In this document: positions 55,741 through 64,000 of the stretch, piece by piece
Position numbering within the stretch: the stretch's first letter is position 1
Layout: each line of letters begins with the position of its first letter
Source of the DNA: Zea mays
Lineage: Eukaryota; Streptophyta; Magnoliopsida; Poales; Poaceae
DNA length: 64,000 nt
NCBI RefSeq assembly: GCF_902167145.1
Contig: NC_050097.1
Coordinates: 112,687,982-112,751,981 of the forward strand
Direction: 5' to 3'
The notes under the pieces: model-generated
Seen by the model: the letters and a program-made list of their open reading frames with translations, nothing else
The model's database searches: none
Told to the model about the DNA's origin: nothing
Program-made: the position numbers and the translations under genes

Positions 55741-56743
55741 ATGGTTTATATAATCCAAACCACCCGGACCAACACCAACTACATCCCTCCACCACGGCAA
55801 GTTCCCGTCTATCTAGTGGTAGTCGAGGAAATCCCTGTGGATCTCCCTCGCATTCGTGTGGAGAACAGAGTTATTCTGGAGGACAGCTCAGAGGAGTTTC
55901 TGCCTACGCCTAGCCCATTGGCAGAATCACTAGCCTTCGCAGTTGGATCATCATCTTCGGCACCGCCAGCACCAGCAGTCCAAACCCCTGCTCCCGAAGG
56001 CGATGACCCGGACATCTCTAGTGACAATGATGAAGACGACGAAGAAGAAGAAGAGGAGGAGAACATCAGCGAGGAAGCCAACGGTGAATAGCAGGACCAC
56101 TACGTGGGGTTATGGCCTATCACTGAACATTATACATCAATGTTCGAGACAGGGCACTTCCCTAACCTGTTGCAGGATGTTCTACATGCGTTGGGAACCT
56201 ACGTCCAACCCCTGTATGAGACCAAGCGAATGTGCGAGCCTCCTCGAGCTTGCTACTACATCACTCGCATTCATGTCAGGGTGATGGATGCAGGTGATAG
56301 AGGATTCAGGACTCTGTCAGTCCATGAGTCTCTTGACACCGCTATCCACCTATGCTGCTTCGGTCAGCAATGCTGTTAGGCGAACTCTGTGGTCCCTCAG
56401 CCACACTTACTGGCAGTAGCTGCACAACACGAAGTACATACATCTTCCTCTGCGTCTTTGTGGAGAAACCTAGACCAGCATTGTTCCAGGTGGAGCTGGA
56501 GAAGATCGCCTCAACACCCTAGCTGGTGTGGTGGCAGTTCTTAACACCGACCTGGATAGTGCTACCCTAGACCTCTCTAGGGAACACCTAGAGCTGGAGG
56601 ATGCACACACAAGGATCGCAGCCCTGGAAGCTCAACTAGAAGGAAGGAATCCCCCTGAAGTTCAACTCCCTGCCATGGCGTTGTCCCCTCCCCGCAAGAG
56701 GATCCGCTATGCAGAACCAGGATCCATCACCAGGCTGCTATAG
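55741..56743 (+). pseudogene. Extra ORF between 5' LTR and gag of element 5, decayed
   Basis: An ATG at 55741 lies directly after CTTTTCTCTTGTAG, which looks like a 3' splice site. The frame reads 116 codons to a TAG at 56089 and continues in phase to about 56365. It then shifts to the next frame, which runs to a stop at 56741 with TAGs at 56417 and 56471. Visible parts are a Pro-rich N-terminus and an acidic run (DNDEDDEEEEEEEN). A globular-looking middle follows (PITEHYTSMFETGHF, RACYYITRIHV, RRTLWSLSHTYWQ). The C-terminus has a coiled-coil-like stretch (SREHLELEDAHTRIAALEAQ) and a basic tail (PPRKRIRY). It is not gag, pol or env as I know them. I do not recognise the family. Confidence 0.55.
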
Positions 56744-57000
56744 ATTTTTATTTATATTGTAATAAGTTAGAGTTTGTGTTAGACGATGGACATCTTTATA
56801 ATACTATACTTACAATAATAACAACCATGTGATGGTGTTGTTTCCAATGTTTGAGTTTGAATTTTGCTTGAGTGCAATGGTCTTATGGAATGATGGCCAT
56901 AAGAGCATAAAAATAAACTTAACCTTAATAATAAGCTATTCCCCCTAGAATCTTCTCTACTCCTCACTTACCTCAGAATTGCACTTTCTAATCAACCAGA

Positions 57001-58153
57001 TGGTGAACACTCGCTCAGGTCCCAGTAACCACCTGAACCAGCGTGGTCAGCAGTTGCCACCGCAGCCACCAAATCCCAATATGGAGCAATTCATCGCAGC
57101 GTAGATGCAGCTTCTGCAAGGACTCACTGCTTTTGTGCAACAGATTCAGAAAGAATCAGCAAAATCAGCACAACCAGCATCAACAACAACAAGCACCATA
57201 AGCTAGAGATAAGCACCGCGATTTCATGAGCCATCACCCGCCTGCTTTCTCTCATGCAGTTGACCCCTTGGATGCTGATGACTTGCTTAAGGTCATCGAG
57301 AAGAAATTGGACATCACCCAGTGCAATGACCGAGAGAAGGTCTTGTATGCTTCAGGAAGACTTGAAGGTGTCACGTCCGACTGGTGGGATGCCTTCACCG
57401 CTGCACATGCTAATGCTGACGCCATAACTTGGCAGGAATTCCAATTGAACTTATGTGGCCACCATATTCCCTCGGGAATCATAAAGCTCAAGAAGAAGGA
57501 GTTCCATTCCCTAATACAAGGGAACATGTCTGTTAGTGAGTACCATGATCGCTTCACCCAGCTTTCACGCTACGCCCCAGAAGAAGTGGACACTGATGAG
57601 AAGCGCCAAGAATGTTTCTTGGAAGGCTTGATTGGATCTTTAAATTATCAGCTATAGGGCCATAACTTTCCCAACTTTTAGACCTTGCTTAACAAGGCAA
57701 TTGGCCTTCAAAGCAAAAGGAAAGAGTTGTCTAATCACAAGAGAAAGTTCTAAGGGCAGACCAGTAGGAATACCCGTCAAAACAACTCCCAAGGTTCTCA
57801 GTTCTGCTCCAAAAACCAGAGTGGGAACAACAACTACCAAACACAACGCTCTGGACAACAAGGTCAGAGGAGCAACCAATATCAGAACCAACAGAGGAAT
57901 AGCACTCAGACCGGTCAAAGGTCTAGTGGGCAACAACAGAATCGACAAGGAAGCGTCGTGAACACACCAGCCAAGAACAACAGCACAACTACTCTAGTGC
58001 AACCCAATGGTTGTTTCAAGTGTGGTGAACTTGTCCACTATGCTAACAACTGCCCAAGGCGTAATCAACAGACACCCCAGAAGAACAGCAACCAGAGAAC
58101 TGACCAGAACACACCGGCTTGTGGATCTACACAAAACAAAACTCCGCAGAACT
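57001..58153 (+). pseudogene. Gag of element 5, broken
   Basis: Gag begins with ATG at 57001 (MVNTRSGPSNHLNQRG). A Gln/Ser-rich leader with stops precedes the capsid core, which is open from 57226 to 57657: DRFTQLSRYAPEEV and FLEGLIGSL are typical of Ty3/gypsy gag. After stops at 57655 and 57679 a Gln/Asn/Ser-rich linker in the same frame leads to a CCHC zinc knuckle, CFKCGELVHYANNCP (about 58015-58060), where His-Tyr keeps the C-x2-C-x4-H-x4-C spacing. It ends near 58153. Confidence 0.88.
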
Positions 58154-58860
58154 AGAGTAGGGGAAGAGTTAATCACGTGACAGCAGAATCAGTTCCTGAG
58201 GATGCCGACGTGGTGTATGGTATGTTTCTTATTAACTCCATACCTGCATCAGTTTTATTTTATTCTGGAGCATCTCACTCCTTCGTAACAAAGTCATTTG
58301 TGAAAAAACATAATATACCAAACTATCCCTTGAAGAAGAAACTATTAATTTGATCACCGGGAGGTGAACTTAGAGCCACTCACTCATGCCCTCAGACTAA
58401 GATTGAAATTAGAGGCCTAAGCTTTCTGGTAGAGCTGATAATTTTGGAATCAAGTGGAATCGATGTGATACTTCGAATAGACTACTTAACTATGTATGAT
58501 GGAGTAATATCTTGTGCTAAGAAGATGGTTACATTAACTAGTCCGCAAGGAGAAAGAATTGAAGTCAATGTCAGTATGCCAGCAACAACAGAAGCAATGG
58601 TAAATCAATTGGAGGAGAAATCTTTGGAGCAAATTAGAATAGTGTGTGAATACCCAGAAGTATTTCCAGAAGAATTACCAGGTATGCCACCTGATCGTAA
58701 TATAGAGTTTTCTATTGAACTATTACCCGGAACCACCCTAATTTCAAAAAGAGCTTACCGAATGGATGTCAAAGATTTAATTGAACTGAAGAAACAAATA
58801 GAAGAATTACTAGAAAAGGTTTTATTCACCCTAGTTCATCTCCATGGGGAGCCCCAATTC
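58154..58860 (+). pseudogene. Aspartic protease and start of RT, element 5
   Basis: The protease frame follows gag. The active site reads FYSGASHSFV near 58258-58290: the catalytic Asp is replaced by Tyr, which should inactivate it. A stop lies in the middle (58351). From 58444 the open frame holds SSGIDVILRIDYLTMYDGVI, the usual end of the protease domain, and then the spacer EYPEVFPEELPGMPPDR, with [20 protein letters not shown] leading into RT. The frame breaks near 58815. Confidence 0.85.
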
Positions 58861-59590
58861 TATTCGTGAACAAGAAAGATGGTTCAAGGAGAATGTGTGT
58901 CGACTATAGAAGCTTGCACGAAGTAACGATTAAGAACAAGTACCTGTTACCTCGGATTGATGATCTGTTTGATCATATGGGAGGAGCTAAAGTATTCTTA
59001 AAATAGATCTAAGATCAGGCTATTATAAGTTGAAGATTCGAACCGAAGATATACCTAAAACAGCCTTCACCACAAGATATGGACTATATGAGTTTTTGGT
59101 CATGTCTTTTGGACTGACTAATGCACCGACTTACTTTATGAACCTGATGAATAAAGTATTCATGGAATACCTCGACCAGTTTGTTGTGGTATTCATCGAC
59201 GACATACTTGTATACTCTCGAGTGAAGAAGCACATGAAGATCATCTGAGATTAGTTCTACAGAAACTTCGAGACAATCAGTTTTATGCGAAATTTTTGAA
59301 ATGTGATTTTTGGCTGAAGGAAGTCGCTTTCCTAGGTCATATTATCACCAATGGAGGAATCAAGGTAGACCCCCGCAAAATAAGTGAAATACTAAATTGG
59401 AAACAATCCACCGATGTGTCCAAGATCAGGAGTTTTCTTGGATTAGCATGATAGTACAGAAGATTTATCGAAGGCTTCTCCAAAATAGTGAAACCCCTTA
59501 CTTCACTGTTGGATAGAGGTAAAGAGTTTAAGTGGGATGAAGCATGTTAGAAATGTTTTGAGGAATTAAAGGAAAGGCTAACCACTGCAC
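58815..59590 (+). pseudogene. Reverse transcriptase of element 5
   Basis: The RT is split over several frames. Segments include [52 protein letters not shown] and the catalytic box [10 protein letters not shown] (near 59194-59223). [16 protein letters not shown] and IRSFLGLA come from the thumb and connection. Stops lie around 59004, 59246 and 59450. A one-base shift follows the FIDDILVYS box. The two catalytic Asp residues of the box are kept. Confidence 0.88.
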
Positions 59591-59995
59591 CAGTGTTAAT
59601 TATGCCTGATATTCACAAAGGATTTGATGTGTATTGCGATGCATCACATCTAGGACTTGGATGTGTGTTAATGCAAGAAGGGAAAGTGATTGCCTATGCT
59701 TCAAGGCAGTTACGGAAGCATGAAAAGAATTATCCTACGCATGATTTGGAATTAGCTGCCATAGTGCACGCTTTGAAGATTTGGAGGCACTACATGATTG
59801 GAAACAAGTGTAAAATCTTCACAGATCACAAAAAGTTTGAAATATATCTTCACGTAGAAAGAACTCAACCTAAGACAAAGAAGATAGCTTGAGTTAATCA
59901 AAGACTATGATTTATAAATACAATATCACCCAGGAAAAGCAAATGTAGTGGCAGATGCTGTGAGCCGTAAAGGTCAAGTGAACAGCATCACTACC
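59591..59995 (+). pseudogene. RNase H of element 5
   Basis: The open stretch 59593-59892 carries [18 protein letters not shown] with the first Asp, then [20 protein letters not shown] with Glu, and [11 protein letters not shown] and KIFTDHK with Asp. This is a standard gypsy RNase H. A shift near 59850 follows, then YHPGKANVVADAVSRK near 59925-59970, the conserved end of the domain. Confidence 0.88.
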
Positions 59996-60009
59996 CATTT
60001 GATGTCATA

Positions 60010-61516
60010 GGAATTGTGCTCGGAAATGGAACAACTCAATCTTGGTATGCTCAATAATATGGAAGCAACAGTTATGGAAGTAGAATCTACTTTGGAACAA
60101 GAGATTCGTAAAGGACAGGAATCTGATGAGAAAATTAAGGAAATTAAAAACTCTGATTAGTTTGGGTAAAGCCCCAGATTTCACAGAAGATGAACAAGGC
60201 ATAGTATGGTTTAAAAAGAGAATATGTGTACCAGAAATCGAGCACCTTAGCCAACTTATCTTAAGAGAGCTCATGATTCGGCTTACTCTATTCACCCTGG
60301 AAGTACTAAGATGTACCAGGACCTAAAGGAAAAGTATTGGTGGTACGGTTTGAAAAGAGATGTGGCTACTCATGTTGCAGTATGTGATGTGTGTCAACGA
60401 GTTAAAGTCGAACACCAAAGACCAGTAGGATTGCTACAACCTCTCAAGGTACCGGAATGGAAATGGGAAGAAATCGGTATGGATTTCATAGTTGGACTAC
60501 CCCGTACTCGGGATGGCTATGATTCAATATGAGTTATAATGGACAGGTTGACTAAAGTGGCACACTTTATACCTATGAAGACAACCTACTCAGGAGCCCA
60601 GTTAGCAGATTTATACATGTCAAGAATTGTTTGTCTGCATGGAGTACCAAAGAAGATCGTATCAGATCGAGCAACCCAGTTTACCTCGCGCTTTTGGAAA
60701 AGACTACATGAGTCCATGGATACCAAGCTAAACTTTAGCTCAGCTTATCATCCGCAAATGGAAAGAACAAACCAATTGTTGGAAGATATGTTAAGAGCTT
60801 GCGCCCTAAAACATGGTAGAAGCTGGGATAAGAGTTCGTCTTATGCAGAATTCTCGTATAACAATAGTTACTAGGCAAGTCTAAAAATGGCACTGTTTGA
60901 AGCACTTTATGGACGAAAGTGTAGAACACCGTTTTATTGGAATCAAACCGGAGAAAGTCAAGTATTTGGTCCAGAAATTCTCCAAGAAGCAGAAAAGCAA
61001 GTACAGATTATCGGAGAGAATTTGAAAATAGCACAGTCGAGACAGAAAAGCTATGCTGACAATAGAAGAAGAGAGTTGATCTTTGAAGTCGGAGACTTTG
61101 TATACCTTAAAGTTTCACCAATGAGAGGAATGAAAAGATTTAAGGTTAAGGGTAAACTATCTCCTCGCTACATTGGCCCGTTCAAAATTTTGGAAAGAAA
61201 AGGTGAAGTAGCATATCAGTTAGAGCTACCCGATAGTTTATCAGACGTGCATGACGTATTTCATGTGTCACAACTTAAGAAACGCTTAAGAGTACTAGAG
61301 GAACAATTACCTATGGAAGAACTCAATGTGAATGAGGATTTGACTTATTCAGAGTACCCTATCAGAATTTTGGAAACATCTCGCAGAATTACACGGAGTA
61401 AAGTTATCAACATGTGTACAGTTCAGTGGAGTCATCATTCGAAAGATGAGGCCACTCGGGAAAGAGAAGATGAACTCAGAACAGAATTCCCCCAGTTATT
61501 CTCAGAAGTTCCTTAA
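60010..61516 (+). pseudogene. Integrase with C-terminal chromodomain, element 5
   Basis: The zinc domain holds DLKEKYWWYGLKRDVATHV and CDVCQRVKVEHQRP (60311-60430). The core has MDFIVGLPRTRDG, a TGA at 60530, VSDRATQFTSRFW, and Glu in ERTNQLLEDML. After a TAG at 60872 the C-terminal part is open from 60887 to 61516 (VGDFVYLKVSPM, LSPRYIGPFKILERKGEVAY, HDVFHVSQLKK). The last 55 codons have chromodomain character (YPIRILETSRRITRS, VQWSHHSKDEATREREDELR). Chromodomains steer chromovirus integration toward marked chromatin in intact relatives. Confidence 0.9.
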
Positions 61517-61550
61517 TCTCGAGGACGAGATTCTTTTAAGGGGGTAGGTT
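61516..61550 (+). other. Polypurine region of element 5
   Basis: CTCGAGGACGAGATT then TTTTAAGGGGGTAGG precede the LTR tip at 61551. It matches element 1 (6455-6491) closely. Confidence 0.8.
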
Positions 61551-62251
61551 TGTAGCACCTCAAAAACCATCAACTAAAGATAATATAATTAGAATATTAG
61601 TGGCAAATAATAGTAAAGAATTTTTCTTCAAGTGTTTGATTTTATTTACCTTTAGAATAGTTTTTGGTTGCTCATATTTGAAATATGGTTGTTTCGTAGA
61701 ATTTCTTTTATATTGAAAGTCCAATTAATTAATATATAAACATTGGTCCCAAAATTAAGCAATTTAGTTATAAATAATTTTGGTAGAATTATTATGATTT
61801 TTAGAAATAGTTAAAAAGTATATTTATTTATATTTCTAATGGAAAAAACGAAACCCTAATCGCCCGGCCAGGCCAAATTCGGCCCAGCTGAGGCAGCCAC
61901 CAAATGGCCTAGCCGAGGCCCATCCCGCACCCCCCCCATTTTCCCTCCTGCCCTCTCTCTCTCTGTCGGTGGGGCCCACCCTGGCCCCATGTCTCTCTTC
62001 TCCATCGCACGTCACGACCACGCCACCGCCTGGGAGCCAAACCGTCATGGCGCTTGGGCATCCACGCTCGACCCCTCGCCTCCCCTCACCACCTCGCCAT
62101 CCCATGCAAGTAATGGCCGCCAATTTCTCCTTTCCTCTCCCCTCCCCATTCACTCCGAGAAGGAACGGCCGCCATGCCATTGATGGCGTTTGAGGACGCC
62201 GCCGCGCCTCTCTCTCTCTCCTCAGCACCTCTCTCTCTCCCTCTCCCTCTC

Positions 62252-62258
62252 TATAAAA
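62252..62258 (+). promoter_or_regulatory. TATA box of element 5 3' LTR
   Basis: TATAAAA follows a CT-rich tract, as in the 5' LTR. A transcript from here would run into the flanking DNA. Confidence 0.6.
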
Positions 62259-63257
62259 GCCGAAGCCACGCCCACGGAGCCTTCCCTACCCACCGAGCTC
62301 GAGCTCGACCTCCTCTCGCCCTCTTCCTCGCTCGCGCTCGCTATCCGTGGAGCTCACCGGACCATCCGCGTCGTGCCCTGCCATGGCCGTGTCTGGACCA
62401 TCCGCTCGGCCACGCCTGTCCCCTGCCGTCGAGTCCTCCCTGCCCTGCTCCCTGCTCGCCGAGCTCTTCCCTATGCACAAGCATTAGCTCAAGGTAGAAG
62501 ATGACTATTTTACGTTTTAGTCCCTAGATTTGCGTAAATTTAGTTTAGATATTTTTCAGTTCAGAAACCATTAAAAAGAGACCCCGATGTATACGTGTAA
62601 TTGTAAATCAACCTTGACAACAATATTTTGGACAGGAATATTATGTTATATTTCAAAATTAAATAATGTCGTGATTCACTAACTTGGTAATCTAAATATT
62701 AAAAACATTCTCGAATAACTTCTCATTTTAGCATATAGAACGATATTATGTTAGTAGTGATTTAATTATAATTTTATTTATATAATAAAATGGAAGAAGT
62801 ATTATGCCATGTATTCTTGGTCATGTTAACATTTGCAATTTTTACTGGTCATGATAAATGTGTTCACACGTATAGCACTAAATTACTTAGAATTAGTAAA
62901 ATATTTATTTATGTCAAAAATAACTATGATTATGGTACTAAAGTCAAAAATTAGTAATTTACATTAATTCTTGGAATATTAATGTTATGTAATTTATAAT
63001 TAAACATTTTATCAATACGTACAATTTCTATTTAGAAAGGAAAGGATAAAAGCCAAAAGACAATTATTAATAATAAAGAAAATAGTTAATAATTATTTTC
63101 CATAAATTTTGTTAAGTCAGTTTATCTACATTATACTAGATAAATTAGCTTCGTAGTCACCTGCTCATATATTTTCACCAATGATAACTCAAAGTGGAGA
63201 ATGTAGTGGATTAATATAATATTTATGATTGAGACATATTTACGAGTATAGTTGTGT

Positions 63258-63265
63258 GATATGTG
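63258..63265. other. Empty hAT target site in the 3' LTR
   Basis: A single GATATGTG lies in the context GTTGTGT-GATATGTG-AATG. It corresponds to the interrupted site at 53591-54142. Confidence 0.95.
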
Positions 63266-64000
63266 AATGTTTATGTAATGGTGAATGTTACCCATATAAT
63301 GGTGTATGTTTATTTATTTGGCGTGCGTATTCTTTTGTATGTACGATACATGAATCGATGATTAGATGTTGACTGTGGGGTAGACGAACCAAACACGTTC
63401 GAGGACGACCCATAGGACACGTTCGATCAAGGCAAGTGGACTCTCCCTCTGCATTTCTGTTTGTACCCATATAATGCATACAATAATGTTTACTTTTCGG
63501 ATATTGCATAATTTGATGGGATTTGCCTAAATAAGGATTTCCTAGAATTACCAATCATATTCCTTGAATACCCTGGGATAACTGCTATGCTTAGCAATTT
63601 TTGCTTTTCCTCAACTTGATAAATATGATGTCACTCTTTTAATAATACTATGTTCCAGAAATGGAGTTTTTATTATGATGTTAACCCGGTGGTTAAACAA
63701 GAACATTTTGTATTAAATGGAACATGGAGAGACCACCCATGATAACAGTGCAACCACGAGTGCTATTATGGCTCGGGCTTTGGTAATTAGCTCTATAGAC
63801 TTAGTGCTTAGCAACCCTACCTGAAAGACGGGCAAGAGGGGGCGACAGTGGTTTGGTGGCAGCTCATGTTAACATGGGGTGGTAGTCTTGGCTAAGTTAC
63901 CTCACCAAGAGGGCCATCAATACTGACGTGGAAACCTTAGCGGGTGGCTTTGTACTAAGGATATTTTGTGAAAGCCTCATAGTGGATCCCTAGCCATTCA

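Larger units (their letters stand above)
51898..64000 (+). mobile_element. Element 5: chromodomain-bearing Ty3/gypsy (Tekay/Del type) retrotransposon
   Basis: Its 5' LTR is 51898-55586 and its 3' LTR starts at 61551 and runs off the window. The order is LTR, mutated primer site, extra ORF, gag, protease, RT, RNase H, integrase with C-terminal chromodomain, polypurine region and LTR. The chromodomain and MVNTR gag start indicate a chromovirus of the Tekay/Del clade. Numerous stops (mostly TAG) and frameshifts disable it. A hAT element has since inserted into the 5' LTR. Confidence 0.9.
61551..64000 (+). repeat. 3' LTR of element 5, truncated by the window
   Basis: It starts TGTAGCACCTCAAAAACC and is colinear with 51898 onward, except that it lacks the hAT insertion. 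It holds TATAAAA at 62252-62258. About 700 bases of the LTR end lie outside the window. Confidence 0.9.

Noticed and set aside
1..64000. tRNA, rRNA, CRISPR arrays and bacterial operon features
   Set aside because: None were seen. The repeats present are LTRs and minisatellites, and the context is clearly plant nuclear DNA.

Overview
The window looks like intergenic DNA of a large grass genome, most probably maize or a close Zea relative. It consists almost entirely of nested LTR retrotransposons and I see no intact host gene. Family names are from recognition, not from a search. One element is Huck-like: LTR tips TGTCGGGTACC/...CGACA and primer site TTGGCGCGCCAGGTAGGGG. One is an Opie-like Sirevirus: TGAAAGG tip, CACCGGACTGTCCGGTG palindromes, repeated GGGGGAG tracts. 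A Grande-like Ty3/gypsy remnant and several Ty3/gypsy elements with 3.4-4.4 kb LTRs (TGTAACACC or TGTAGCACC tips) make up most of the rest.

Layout. Positions 1-286 hold the start of a minus-strand LTR that runs off the left edge. Positions 287-1797, 8385-8547 and 21579-22739 are pieces of one minus-strand gypsy LTR (element 0). It is split by element 1 (1798-8384, target duplication TCTTC, no protein-coding interior) and by a 13.0 kb minus-strand Huck-like element (8548-21578, target duplication AGATG). Next come a dead LINE reverse transcriptase fragment (22741-23300, minus), a small hAT-like MITE and a possible CACTA element. A foldback element follows (25804-26753 plus 40277-40392). It is split by the Sirevirus (26754-40271), which is itself split by a 4.36 kb solo LTR (32747-37102, target duplication CTAAC).

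From 40393 rightward a gypsy LTR lacking its 3' end abuts a copia remnant. That remnant is joined directly to the RNase H-integrase part of a Grande-like element (about 43341-47753), with its 94-bp tandem repeats and an antisense ORF. Element 4 (LTR 47754-51189, then its leader and gag start) is inserted there. Element 5 (51898 to beyond 64000) is a chromodomain-bearing gypsy element inserted a few codons after element 4's gag start. A 536-bp hAT element with an 8-bp duplication sits in element 5's 5' LTR, and the 3' LTR in the same window keeps the empty site.

No element here looks able to move by itself. Every pol region has stop codons, frameshifts, mutated catalytic residues or deletions, and element 1 has no pol. 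The most interesting material is the non-canonical coding sequence inside the elements: a decayed extra ORF between the 5' LTR and gag of element 5, and sequences antisense to pol in the Huck-like and Grande-like elements. The other notable points are a copia/gypsy junction and the deletions that show how the nest is eroding.
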